Positions 25,481 to 33,505 of a stretch of 64,000 nt of DNA are shown piece by piece. Origin of the DNA: Weissella halotolerans DSM 20190 (lineage in GTDB: Bacteria > Bacillota > Bacilli > Lactobacillales > Lactobacillaceae); NCBI RefSeq assembly GCF_000420365.1, contig NZ_ATUU01000002.1, forward strand, positions 186,001-250,000, read 5' to 3'. Position 1 is the first letter of the stretch, and every line of letters begins with the position of its first letter. The notes beneath the pieces are model-generated. The model saw only the letters and a list, made by a program, of their open reading frames with translations, was not told where the DNA came from and made no database searches. Both the position numbers and the translations under genes were made by a program.

Positions 25481-26818
25481 CTAGATAACTAACATCCGCA
25501 TGTTATAAATGTACATTAGGTAAGAGGGTAGGACCGCTAAGCCATATGTGTTGGCTTGTACATGGAAAATACTTAATACGGCAGCCCCTAACCCTGATGT
25601 TAGAACTGTCACCATTAAGGGCTTTAAGTTATAACGAATCAATACGCCAAACAAAGTCGGCTCACTTACCCCAAATAATTGAGACATAAAACCACCACTG
25701 GCATTGGCTTTAGCATCATCATTACGTGCCCGAACCATCATCGCTAAGGCCACGCCCAAATTAGCAAATCCATACATTGCTTCTAACGTAATGAGAGGAT
25801 TAAAACCAGTATTCGCTAAGAGTGATGTCTCAACCATGATCATGGTATGGTGAACACCTAATAAGACCATCAAAGGATAAAGGGCACCAATAATGAAGCC
25901 CCCAATTCCAAATGGAATATGAATTAAGGCTTCAACCCCTGAAACCATCTGCAATTCAATACCATGCATTAACGGACCAATTCCCACAATCATAATCATA
26001 AAGGTCACTAACATAGTAAAAAATGGCGTAAAAATTTGTTCTACTACATCAGGCATATGCTTTCTGAAAAAGAGTTCCAGCTTCGCACCAATTATTCCGG
26101 CAACCATTGCCGTCAAGACTGATCCTTGCGCTCCTACCACTGGAATAGTGCCAAAAAGATAAAGGGCTTTGGCTGAGCCGTCAGCCACCGCATAAGCATT
26201 TGGTAGAATTGGTGATACCAACATTAATCCAATGACAAGTCCAATAATGGGTGTTCCCTTAAAATAACGAAAAGTTGACCAAACAATTAAGGCTGGTAGA
26301 AATGCAAAAACAGTATCCGTCAAAACTGAGGTAACTTGCTGAATCGCTTGTGGAATATCACTTGGTTGAGCACCAATCAAAGCCAATACGTTAGGATTGA
26401 AAAGCATACTCTTTAGTCCTAAAAAGAGCCCTGTCGCCGCAATCACTGGTACGATTGGTACAAAAATACCTGATAGCATCGCCATTAATCGTTTAACCCA
26501 GGATTGATCCTGTTCATTAGCTGGGCTTGACTGTCCTTGATCATCATCCTGCCCGTAAATTGTATTGACTTGTTTCAAATCTTCAATGGCGGCATAGACC
26601 TTGTTCACTGTTCCCGTGCCAATAATAACTTGGTACTGGCCAGAACCATCAAAAATCCCCTTCACATCTGGTAACTGTTCAATCGCTTGATCGTCAACCT
26701 GTTGGCGATCCTTTAAGACGAATCGTAACCGAGTTTGGCAGTGGGTAACACTGATGACATTATCTGGTCCAATTAAATTGATTAAGGCTTGTGCCTCTGC
26801 TTGATAATCCTTAGCCAT
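25481..26818 (-). CDS. PTS sucrose-family EIIBC component, truncated by in-frame amber codon
   Basis: Imports and phosphorylates a disaccharide, by context sucrose or a related alpha-glucoside. The 445-residue product has an N-terminal EIIB domain with phosphocysteine Cys27 (VTHCQTRLRF), then an EIIC domain starting near residue 105 with the substrate-binding loop (PLMHGIELQMVSGVEALIH). It stops at TAG after RMLVI, just before the final membrane helix and the EIIA domain, which continue in the same frame. Its start overlaps the upstream GH13 gene by 8 bases. Loss of the last helix may impair function; otherwise EIIA could be borrowed from another PTS. Confidence 0.85.
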   Translation of the reverse strand: MAKDYQAEAQALINLIGPDNVISVTHCQTRLRFVLKDRQQVDDQAIEQLPDVKGIFDGSGQYQVIIGTGTVNKVYAAIEDLKQVNTIYGQDDDQGQSSPANEQDQSWVKRLMAMLSGIFVPIVPVIAATGLFLGLKSMLFNPNVLALIGAQPSDIPQAIQQVTSVLTDTVFAFLPALIVWSTFRYFKGTPIIGLVIGLMLVSPILPNAYAVADGSAKALYLFGTIPVVGAQGSVLTAMVAGIIGAKLELFFRKHMPDVVEQIFTPFFTMLVTFMIMIVGIGPLMHGIELQMVSGVEALIHIPFGIGGFIIGALYPLMVLLGVHHTMIMVETSLLANTGFNPLITLEAMYGFANLGVALAMMVRARNDDAKANASGGFMSQLFGVSEPTLFGVLIRYNLKPLMVTVLTSGLGAAVLSIFHVQANTYGLAVLPSYLMYIYNMRMLVI

Positions 26819-28505
26819 GTTTTCTCTCCATTACTAGTGCTTGATAAGGTTGCAATATACCAGGTTTAACCAATGTAGGGTCCCAATTCGTTAATAAAAT
26901 CGGTCCGCCTTCCACATTAATGGCTTGCACCTGACTAGATAAATTAACCATGATTAATAAATCATGTTCTCGATCTACCCGCCGATAGGCAATGACAGAG
27001 TCCGGTGTATCTAATACCGGTTCAAACATCCCCGTGGTTAAGGTTGTCGCCCACCGAGAATGATAATGCAACTGAATCATTGCCTTATAAAAATTCAACG
27101 TACTTCGTTGATCTACCTGTTCATCTAAAACATTATGCTCTGGCTGGTTACCGGCTGGCGCTAGCCAAGGAATTCCCGTAGTAAATCCACATTGTGGACT
27201 AGCATTCCACTGCATTGGTGTCCGGGCGTTATCTCGTGACCGTTTATTAACTGCTGCCAGTGCCTCATCAGCTGACCATCCCTCCGCCCTGGCTCGGTCG
27301 TAGTTATTATGGGTTGAGATATCATTAAACTCATTCATCCCTTGCCGGCTAGCGTTTTCCATACCAATCTCTTCTCCTTGGTAGATGAAGGGTGTACCAC
27401 GCAAGAAGAAATACAACACTCCAAGGCTAGTAGCACCATAATAATTTCGCCAAACAGGATCTTTAATAAACTTGGAAACCGAACGTGGCTGATCATGATT
27501 CTCCAAGAAATTTGCTCCCCATCCAACTTTTTGAATCGCCAGTTGACTCTTAAAAATACGATCACGCCACTCTTTAATGGACCAAGGACGTTGCTTATAC
27601 ATTTCCGATCCAGAATAGATATCAATATCAGCATAGTGAAAGTCAAAAATCATTGAAAAGTAGCCATTAGCTCCAATAAATTCATCATATTCCTCATAAG
27701 GCACACCCGAAGCTTCCCCAACCGTCACTGCACCGTAGGGGGCAAAGGTGGTCGCATTTAACTCTTGCAAAAAGTCAGCAATGCCGGGCCGATTTTCCGC
27801 CTTTCGTTTGACCTTGCCTAATCCATCATTACCGTCAGGCGTGATATCTGCAAAATCTTGATCTTTTTTAATAAAGGTAATTGCATCAACACGAAAACCT
27901 GCAATTCCTTTTTTCAACCACCAGGTAATCATGTCATAGATAGCTTGTCGCAATGCTGGGTTTTCCCAATTAAGATCTGGTTGTTGTGGTGAAAACACAT
28001 GGTGGTACCATTCATTACGATCAGAAACCTTAGTCCACGATGAACCATTACCAAAATTAGACCGCCAATTATTTGGCGCCTTTTCACCACCTACTCCCTG
28101 ACCAGGCTTAAAGATATAGTAATCGTGATACTTAGATTTAGGATCAGCTAAGGCTGCTTTAAACCAAGGATGTTGGTCAGATGTATGATTCACGACTAAA
28201 TCAAGCATGATTTTTATATGACGTACCTGGGCTTGCCTGATTAATTCCTCCAAATCCTCTAAAGTGCCAAAAATGGGATTAACTGCTTGGTAATTTGAAA
28301 TATCATAACCATTATCGACCATTGGTGATTGATAGACTGGCGATAACCATATCATCGTGATGCCCATCTCTGCCAAATAATCTAGCCTACTAATAATTCC
28401 CGGGATATCACCAATACCATCGCCGTTACTATCTTGAAAAGACATTGGATAAATCTGATAGATAACTTCGTTTTGCCACCACTCATTTGCCACTTGCATT
28501 TCCAT
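26811..28505 (-). CDS. GH13 alpha-glucosidase / oligo-1,6-glucosidase-like enzyme
   Basis: Cytoplasmic (beta/alpha)8-barrel glycosidase of 564 residues. Catalytic residues are nucleophile Asp207 (GFRVDAITF), acid/base Glu264 (TVGEASG) and transition-state Asp338 (ENHDQP); region I is DLVVNHTSD. The residue after the nucleophile is Ala208, whereas enzymes preferring alpha-1,6 bonds usually have Val there, so alpha-1,4 or sucrose-isomer substrates are possible. It resembles the GH13_31 group. First gene of the sugar operon, directly behind the cre-controlled promoter. A similar gene set (PTS, GH32, LacI regulator, alpha-glucosidase) is known from the L. plantarum sucrose locus. Confidence 0.88.
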   Translation of the reverse strand: MEMQVANEWWQNEVIYQIYPMSFQDSNGDGIGDIPGIISRLDYLAEMGITMIWLSPVYQSPMVDNGYDISNYQAVNPIFGTLEDLEELIRQAQVRHIKIMLDLVVNHTSDQHPWFKAALADPKSKYHDYYIFKPGQGVGGEKAPNNWRSNFGNGSSWTKVSDRNEWYHHVFSPQQPDLNWENPALRQAIYDMITWWLKKGIAGFRVDAITFIKKDQDFADITPDGNDGLGKVKRKAENRPGIADFLQELNATTFAPYGAVTVGEASGVPYEEYDEFIGANGYFSMIFDFHYADIDIYSGSEMYKQRPWSIKEWRDRIFKSQLAIQKVGWGANFLENHDQPRSVSKFIKDPVWRNYYGATSLGVLYFFLRGTPFIYQGEEIGMENASRQGMNEFNDISTHNNYDRARAEGWSADEALAAVNKRSRDNARTPMQWNASPQCGFTTGIPWLAPAGNQPEHNVLDEQVDQRSTLNFYKAMIQLHYHSRWATTLTTGMFEPVLDTPDSVIAYRRVDREHDLLIMVNLSSQVQAINVEGGPILLTNWDPTLVKPGILQPYQALVMERKHG

Positions 28506-28547
28506 TTACCTCATTTTATCAATTTCTTCACGGACCCGAACCAAAAA

Positions 28548-28563
28548 TGTTAAACGTTTAGCA
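28548..28563 (-). promoter_or_regulatory. Candidate ScrR-type operator
   Basis: TGTTAAACGTTTAGCA, a near-perfect palindrome with the central CG typical of LacI-family operators, 11 bases downstream of the -10 box. It is suited to repression by the LacI-family protein of this locus. Confidence 0.6.
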
Positions 28564-28573
28564 TTATGTTTTT

Positions 28574-28602
28574 AGTATAAGTAAGCGTTTTCATAAAGTC
28601 AA
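28574..28602 (-). promoter_or_regulatory. Promoter of the GH13-PTS operon
   Basis: Minus-strand TTGACT (28597-28602), 17-base spacer and TATACT (28574-28579). The spacer contains a cre site, so CcpA would directly block polymerase. Confidence 0.88.
28581..28594 (-). promoter_or_regulatory. cre site (catabolite control)
   Basis: Minus-strand ATGAAAACGCTTAC fits the CcpA-binding consensus TGWAANCGNTNWC and lies between the -35 and -10 boxes. Confidence 0.75.
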
Positions 28603-28620
28603 GTTTTTTTCTTAGGACCA

Positions 28621-28651
28621 AAAAAGCCTAGTAGCTAAGCTACTAGGCTTC
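28621..28651 (-). terminator. Intrinsic terminator of nadE
   Basis: Minus-strand perfect hairpin AAGCCTAGTAGC-TTA-GCTACTAGGCTT followed by a T run, 23 bases after the nadE stop. Confidence 0.93.
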
Positions 28652-28673
28652 ATTATCACTCTTAATATATAGT

Positions 28674-29501
28674 TTAGTTCCGCCACCAAGTATCCACTAA
28701 ATTAACAGGCGCTTGGCGCTTATGCTCAGTTCGTGCATACCAGGCTTCAATTTTATCGGCCGCGATTGGATCAATCGTGCGTCCTTCTAGGTAATCATCA
28801 ATTTGCTGATACGTAACCCCCAAGGCCTGTTCATCTGGTAAGGCTGGTCGGTCCTCTTCCAAGTCAGCAGTCGGTACCTTTTCATATAAGTGTTTGGGCG
28901 CACCAAGATAGGCTAGGATTTGACGTCCCTGACGTTTATCAAGTCGATATAGTGGGGTAATATCCGCCGCTCCATCCCCAAATTTAGTATAAAAGCCCGT
29001 CACTGCTTCCGCTGCATGATCAGTACCAATCACCAAGCCCTGATGCTCACCAGCTACGGCATACTGCATAATCATCCGTTGGCGGGCCTTAATATTGCCC
29101 TTATTAAAGTCAGAAATGGTTTCGCCAGCTGCTTCTAACTCCTTGACCACCGCATCTGTTACCGGTTGAATATTAACCCGAATGACCCGATCAGCCGCTT
29201 GCCAGGCGATGGCATCTAATGCATCTTGTTCATCAGATTGCTGATTATACGGTAAGCGCATCGCAATAAACTGATAGTGGCTATCGCCTGTCTGGGCCCG
29301 GAGCTCATTAATTGCGGTTTGAGCCATCTTACCAGCTAAGGTTGAATCTTGCCCCCCCGAAATACCAAGCATATAACTTTTTTGCCCAGTCTGTTCTAAA
29401 TAGTCTTTTAGTAGTTCCACAGAACGCCGAAATTCTAAGGCTGGATCGATTGTTGGCTGCACACCTAATGTTTTAATTATCGCTGCTTGTTTATTGCGCA
29501 T
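28674..29501 (-). CDS. nadE: NAD synthetase (ammonia-dependent)
   Basis: Converts nicotinate adenine dinucleotide to NAD+. The 275-residue protein has the ATP-pyrophosphatase motif SGGQDST near residue 48 and no glutaminase domain, so it uses free ammonia. Conserved [19 protein letters not shown] is present. I chose the ATG at 29499-29501 with GGGGGAAG upstream; a longer frame has no support. It overlaps the end of pncB by 11 bases, forming an NAD salvage operon. Confidence 0.96.
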   Translation of the reverse strand: MRNKQAAIIKTLGVQPTIDPALEFRRSVELLKDYLEQTGQKSYMLGISGGQDSTLAGKMAQTAINELRAQTGDSHYQFIAMRLPYNQQSDEQDALDAIAWQAADRVIRVNIQPVTDAVVKELEAAGETISDFNKGNIKARQRMIMQYAVAGEHQGLVIGTDHAAEAVTGFYTKFGDGAADITPLYRLDKRQGRQILAYLGAPKHLYEKVPTADLEEDRPALPDEQALGVTYQQIDDYLEGRTIDPIAADKIEAWYARTEHKRQAPVNLVDTWWRN

Positions 29502-31041
29502 TATCTTCCCCCGTTGTTGGCTCATCCCCCTGACTATGTTCAGCCTGGTAGGCAGCATCCTCGACTGCATAGGCATCACTAACCACCTTCACATAATCAC
29601 GCACTTCATCAATCAGGTTCATCTTGTTTTGCCAAGCCTTATTTGATAGATCGACCGGGTAAACTTGAGGATTAAGATTACGCCGATACTCAGCCCATAA
29701 AGCACTCAAACGTTCCTTTGCATAGGCCTTAACTTCGCTCAAGGCCGGTGAGTGATAAACAACCTCGCCATCAACAACTACATCTTGGAGAATGGGACGG
29801 GCCGTGTAGTTATGAATGGTTTTATTCAGATAAGGATAATCAGGATTAAACATATAAAGACCATCCGGATAGTTTCGCGGATCTTCATCCCACAGAGCCA
29901 CATAATCACCCTGTGACTTACCGTCCTCATTTGAAGTGATCCGCCAAACTTGTTTCTTTCCAGGCGTTGAGATTTTTTCAGCTGAGCTGGAAATTTTGAT
30001 GGTATCCGTCATCTCACCCTGGTCATTTTCAATTGAAACAACCTTATAAACACCACCTAAAGCAGGCTGATCATAAGCCGTAATCAACTTGGTACCAACC
30101 CCCCAAACGTCAATTTTGGCACCTTGTTGTTTTAAACTGGTAATCGTTTCTTCATCTAAGTCATTAGAGGCATAAATTTTTGCATCTGGAAAACCAGCGG
30201 CATCCAACATTTTACGCACTCCCTTTGACAGATAGGCCATATCACCTGAATCGATTCGGACCCCTTGAAAATTAATTTGGTCGCCAAACTCACGGGCAAC
30301 TTCAATGGCCGAAGGGACCCCAGAGCGCAGGGTATCATAAGTATCAACTAGGAAAACGCAATCATGATGGGTTTGAGCATAAGCCTTAAAGGCCTCATAG
30401 TCACTACGATAAATTTGTACCAAACTATGAGCATGCGTTCCAGAAATTGGAATCCCAAAGAGCTTACCAGCCCGAACATTTGAGGTAGCATCAAAACCAC
30501 CAATGTAGGCAGCCCGGGTGCCCCATAAGGCAGCATCAAGCTCTTGAGCCCGCCGAGTACCGAATTCCAAAAGGCCTTGATCACCTACTACCATCCGCAT
30601 CCGTGACGCCTTGGTAGCAATCAATGTTTGATAGTTAATAATATTCAAGAGAGGTGTTTCAACCAGTTGGGCGTCAAATACTGTTCCCTCAACTTGTAAA
30701 ATCGGCTCATTATTAAAGACTGGTTCGCCTTCTCGCGGAGCGCGTACCGTGCCCTTAAAGCGCCAATTAGCTAGGTAATCGATAAAATCGTTATCAAATT
30801 TGCCAGTTGACCGAAGGTAGTCAATATCACTAGCTGAAAAATGCAGGTTTTCTAAATAATGTAAAATCCGCTCTAAACCAGCGAAAACAGCATACCCATT
30901 CTTGAAAGGTAGTTTACGAAAATACATTTCAAAGACAGCATGCCGCTGATAAACCCCTTCTTTAAAATAGGTCTGCATCATAGATAGTTCATAAGCATCC
31001 GTGTGCAAGGCTAAGCTATCATCGGGTAATTGTTGCGTCAT
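29491..31041 (-). CDS. pncB: Nicotinate phosphoribosyltransferase
   Basis: Salvages nicotinic acid to nicotinate mononucleotide with PRPP, the first step feeding nadE. At 516 residues it is the longer bacterial form. Diagnostic stretches are [12 protein letters not shown] at the N-terminus, [14 protein letters not shown] and the catalytic-region GTHAHSLVQ (phosphohistidine), then [11 protein letters not shown]. It is first gene of pncB-nadE, with a candidate operator at its start site. A nicotinate mononucleotide adenylyltransferase gene is not in the window. Confidence 0.96.
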   Translation of the reverse strand: MTQQLPDDSLALHTDAYELSMMQTYFKEGVYQRHAVFEMYFRKLPFKNGYAVFAGLERILHYLENLHFSASDIDYLRSTGKFDNDFIDYLANWRFKGTVRAPREGEPVFNNEPILQVEGTVFDAQLVETPLLNIINYQTLIATKASRMRMVVGDQGLLEFGTRRAQELDAALWGTRAAYIGGFDATSNVRAGKLFGIPISGTHAHSLVQIYRSDYEAFKAYAQTHHDCVFLVDTYDTLRSGVPSAIEVAREFGDQINFQGVRIDSGDMAYLSKGVRKMLDAAGFPDAKIYASNDLDEETITSLKQQGAKIDVWGVGTKLITAYDQPALGGVYKVVSIENDQGEMTDTIKISSSAEKISTPGKKQVWRITSNEDGKSQGDYVALWDEDPRNYPDGLYMFNPDYPYLNKTIHNYTARPILQDVVVDGEVVYHSPALSEVKAYAKERLSALWAEYRRNLNPQVYPVDLSNKAWQNKMNLIDEVRDYVKVVSDAYAVEDAAYQAEHSQGDEPTTGEDNAQ

Positions 31042-31077
31042 GATTGATTCTCCAAATCTTTATCAGTACTAGACCTA

Positions 31078-31109
31078 ACTGTTTTTATCTAAACAGTCTA
31101 ATTTTACCA
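31078..31109 (-). promoter_or_regulatory. pncB extended -10 promoter and overlapping inverted repeat
   Basis: Minus-strand TGGTAAAAT (31101-31109) forms an extended -10. Next to it, ACTGTTT-N6-AAACAGT (31078-31097), a perfect 7+7 inverted repeat, covers the expected start site. It probably binds a repressor responding to NAD or niacin; which family cannot be told. Confidence 0.5.
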
Positions 31110-31180
31110 TACTTCTTTTGCTTCGCTAGTCCCTTATCTCCTTACCTTATCAACCCAGCGGATAGAACAATCAATTTATT

Positions 31181-31193
31181 TGTAAGCGCTTCA
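31181..31193 (+). promoter_or_regulatory. cre/LacI-type operator upstream of the SDR operon
   Basis: TGTAAGCGCTTCA ends at the base before the -35 box and fits the CcpA/LacI-family consensus with central CG. Confidence 0.6.
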
Positions 31194-31222
31194 TTGACTT
31201 TCACAACTAAGGAGACTATGCT
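31194..31222 (+). promoter_or_regulatory. Promoter of the SDR / hydroxyacid dehydrogenase operon
   Basis: TTGACT (31194-31199), 17-base spacer and TATGCT (31217-31222). It is flanked by two CG-centred palindromes. Confidence 0.75.
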
Positions 31223-31240
31223 GGGCCGTGAATTCAAATA

Positions 31241-31256
31241 AGGTAAGCGTTTACCT
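31241..31256 (+). promoter_or_regulatory. Second LacI-type operator, downstream of the SDR promoter
   Basis: AGGTAAGCGTTTACCT, palindromic at 14 of 16 positions, about 28 bases after the predicted start of transcription. Its spacing from the first site (about 60 bases) could allow looping by a tetrameric repressor. Confidence 0.6.
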
Positions 31257-31307
31257 ATCCCCTTCGTAGCTTCACATTCAACTTTTTAAGTTAAAGGAGT
31301 TTTCATC

Positions 31308-32099
31308 ATGACAAGCACTCATCAGCAAACGGCTTTTACTAATACAAATTTTCGACTCGATGGCAAAGTTGCCATTGTAACTGGTGGTGCCAGTGGCTTA
31401 GGTTTTTATTATACAAAAGCCCTTTTATTATCTGGAGCCAAAGTTCTCGTCGTTAGTCGCAAAGCAGAAGCTTGGCCAACTGTTAAAGAATTTGCTCAAG
31501 CCGTCGATGGTCAAGTTGCTTTCCTAAAACAGGACCTCACAGCTGACTTAGCTCCAACTACTATTGTGCAAACAGCTTTAGCTAATTTTGGCCAAATTGA
31601 TATCTTGGTTAATAACGCTGGTTTGCAACGACGCCACTCCTGGATCGATTTTCCAGAAACAGACTGGGATGCTATTATCCAGATTAATTTAACGGCTGTC
31701 TATCGACTCTCGCAGTCAGTTGCTAAGGTAATGGCCCCCCAACATGCCGGCAAAATCATTAATATTGGATCAATGCAGTCCTTTCGTGCCGGTAAGTTTA
31801 TCTCCCCTTATACTGCCAGCAAACACGCCATTGTGGGCTTAACTAAGGCCTATGCTGATGCACTAGCTCCTGATAACATTCAAGTAAATGCCTTAGCTCC
31901 CGGTTATATTGATACGCCGATGACCGCTAGTTTACAAGCCGATCCCAAACGCAATCAAGAAATTCTAGCCCACATTCCTGCCCAGCATTGGGGGGACCCG
32001 ACTGAATTGATGGGCGTTATTGTTTTCTTAGCTAGCTCAGCTGCTAACTACATTACAGGTGCTGTCATCCCGGTTGATGGTGGTTATCTACTCCGTTAA
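31308..32099 (+). CDS. Short-chain dehydrogenase/reductase, gluconate 5-dehydrogenase-like
   Basis: NAD(P)-dependent oxidoreductase of 263 residues. Classical SDR motifs are TGGASGLG (residues 25-32), NNAG, the catalytic Ser region (INIGSMQS) and the YTASK catalytic pair, then PGYIDTPMTA. It is closest in pattern to gluconate 5-dehydrogenase/KduD-type enzymes that reduce keto-sugar acids. It is paired with a D-2-hydroxyacid dehydrogenase 31 bases downstream, which fits ketogluconate reduction, but the substrate is inferred. AAGGAG precedes the ATG, and a LacI-type controlled promoter drives it. Confidence 0.85.
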   Translation: MTSTHQQTAFTNTNFRLDGKVAIVTGGASGLGFYYTKALLLSGAKVLVVSRKAEAWPTVKEFAQAVDGQVAFLKQDLTADLAPTTIVQTALANFGQIDILVNNAGLQRRHSWIDFPETDWDAIIQINLTAVYRLSQSVAKVMAPQHAGKIINIGSMQSFRAGKFISPYTASKHAIVGLTKAYADALAPDNIQVNALAPGYIDTPMTASLQADPKRNQEILAHIPAQHWGDPTELMGVIVFLASSAANYITGAVIPVDGGYLLR

Positions 32100-32130
32100 A
32101 CATGCATAAGATTTTTTTAGGAGGTCACTC

Positions 32131-33087
32131 ATGACACAAAAAGTTATTGTTCCAGTTAATTTAGCAAATGCCGGCAAAGACTACTTAGTTCAACACGGTT
32201 ATCGTCTGATTGAAGTTCCTAAGACCAGTGCTGACATAATCCTCGCCAAAGGTAAAGCGGCTGAAGGTTTGATTTTAATGACTGATCCTTTTCCAACCGC
32301 CGTTGCCAAGCAATTACCCGAACTAAAAATTGTCGCTCGGCATGGTGTTGGCTATGATAATCTGGATCCAAAGGCGCTAGCCGCCTTAGGCATTTGGGTG
32401 ACCATTACCGCCGATGCCAATGCTGATACGGTAGCGGAAACGACCCTGGCAGAAATATTAGACCTTTCAAAAAAGCTGACAGCTAATTCTATGGCCATGC
32501 GACAAGGCGATTTCACCTATAAACAAGACCACCTTGGCTTTGACCTGGCCGGAAAAACGCTTGGCATCATGGGCTATGGTCGAATTGGTCAACGACTAGC
32601 TAAAAAGGCTAGTATGCTGGACATGCAGATTAAGATTTACTCACCAAACTTAACCCATCCAGAATATGGAACAGCAGTTAGTCGGTCAGAACTACTACAT
32701 GAAGCTGATATTTTAAGTTTACATATGCCGGTAAATAGCCAGACCCGGCATAGTATTAATGCCGCAGTATTCAAGCAAATGAAATCTTCTGCGGTTTTAA
32801 TTAACATGGCTAGAGGCGCTTTGATTAATCAACTTGACCTCGTTCAAGCACTGCAAGATAAAACCATTGCTGGCGCAGCCTTAGACGTTTTTGACCAGGA
32901 ACCGCTTCCACTAACTAGTCCCCTCTACCGCTTGGATAATGTTCTCCTAACACCTCACATCGCTTCGAATAGTAAAGAGTGTATGGATTGCATGGCTGTC
33001 GATGCTGCTAAGGATGTCGTTCAAGTGCTATCCGGTCAGCAACCAAACTGGCCAATCAATCACCCCATTGCAACACCCCTTGATTAA
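32131..33087 (+). CDS. D-2-hydroxyacid dehydrogenase, 2-ketogluconate reductase/phosphoglycerate dehydrogenase-like
   Basis: A 318-residue NAD(P)-dependent 2-hydroxyacid dehydrogenase. The NAD-binding motif is GIMGYGRIGQ near residue 144. The catalytic Arg is in NMARGALIN, Glu in DVFDQEP and His in LTPHIAS. The substrate-binding N-terminal domain has ARHGVGYDNLD. Context with an SDR of the gluconate-5-dehydrogenase type suggests a 2-keto acid such as 2-ketogluconate, but SerA-like activity cannot be ruled out. AGGAGG precedes the ATG. No clear terminator follows; the Met T-box promoter starts 28 bases later. Confidence 0.85.
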   Translation: MTQKVIVPVNLANAGKDYLVQHGYRLIEVPKTSADIILAKGKAAEGLILMTDPFPTAVAKQLPELKIVARHGVGYDNLDPKALAALGIWVTITADANADTVAETTLAEILDLSKKLTANSMAMRQGDFTYKQDHLGFDLAGKTLGIMGYGRIGQRLAKKASMLDMQIKIYSPNLTHPEYGTAVSRSELLHEADILSLHMPVNSQTRHSINAAVFKQMKSSAVLINMARGALINQLDLVQALQDKTIAGAALDVFDQEPLPLTSPLYRLDNVLLTPHIASNSKECMDCMAVDAAKDVVQVLSGQQPNWPINHPIATPLD

Positions 33088-33114
33088 CCCTTTTTAGAAA
33101 TTTCATGTTTAGGG

Positions 33115-33143
33115 TTGACAATCTAGTTAATATCACTTAACAT
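33115..33143 (+). promoter_or_regulatory. Promoter of the metQNI T-box operon
   Basis: Perfect TTGACA (33115-33120), 17-base spacer and TAACAT (33138-33143). Confidence 0.85.
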
Positions 33144-33149
33144 TCTCGA

Positions 33150-33477
33150 CAAGGAATATGATAGAGATTAAACAAGTTGAGCAGGAAAGTAGAATTGAGG
33201 ACTGTGTTTAGAGAGACAACGGCTGGTGAGAGTTGTTCACAAGGACTAATTTGAAAATGGCCTGTGATTGGCGTTAATGAGCAGCAAGTCTGTGAGTTAA
33301 CGACGGGGTGGTCACCGTTATCAAGACACACGAATCGGCACAGCATCATTTCGCTCCCTGCCTGCTCGTTGTAAGGTCTAAGTAAGTGATTACTTAGACG
33401 AAGTAGAATGGTACCACGGACAACCCGTTTCTATTTAACCGGCATCTAAAATGCTGGTTAGTAGGAACGGGTTTTTT
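33150..33477 (+). ncRNA. T-box riboswitch, methionine-specific
   Basis: Leader RNA that senses uncharged tRNA-Met. The T-box sequence GAATGGTACCACGG (33406-33419) lies just before a terminator (33422-33477). The stem I apical region shows AGAGAG and GGCTGGTGAGAG (33212-33236). On its 3' side TTGAAAATGGCC places an AUG specifier codon at 33257-33259. The downstream genes are metQNI, which agrees with methionine. When uncharged tRNA-Met binds, the antiterminator should form and allow expression. Confidence 0.9.
33422..33477 (+). terminator. T-box regulated terminator
   Basis: AACCCGTT and AACGGGTT arms enclose an inner hairpin (ACCGGCAT/ATGCTGGT), followed by six T. The 5' arm competes with the antiterminator involving the T-box. 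Confidence 0.88.
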
Positions 33478-33505
33478 ATTCGCTAACATTAAAGGAGTTT
33501 ATACT

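Noticed and set aside
27335-27656. Open frames on both strands inside the GH13 gene
   Set aside because: Both lie within the well-supported glucosidase coding frame, show no family motif and lack ribosome binding sites.
33137-33349. Minus-strand frame within the metQ leader
   Set aside because: The region is explained by the T-box RNA on the plus strand, and the frame has no ribosome binding site.
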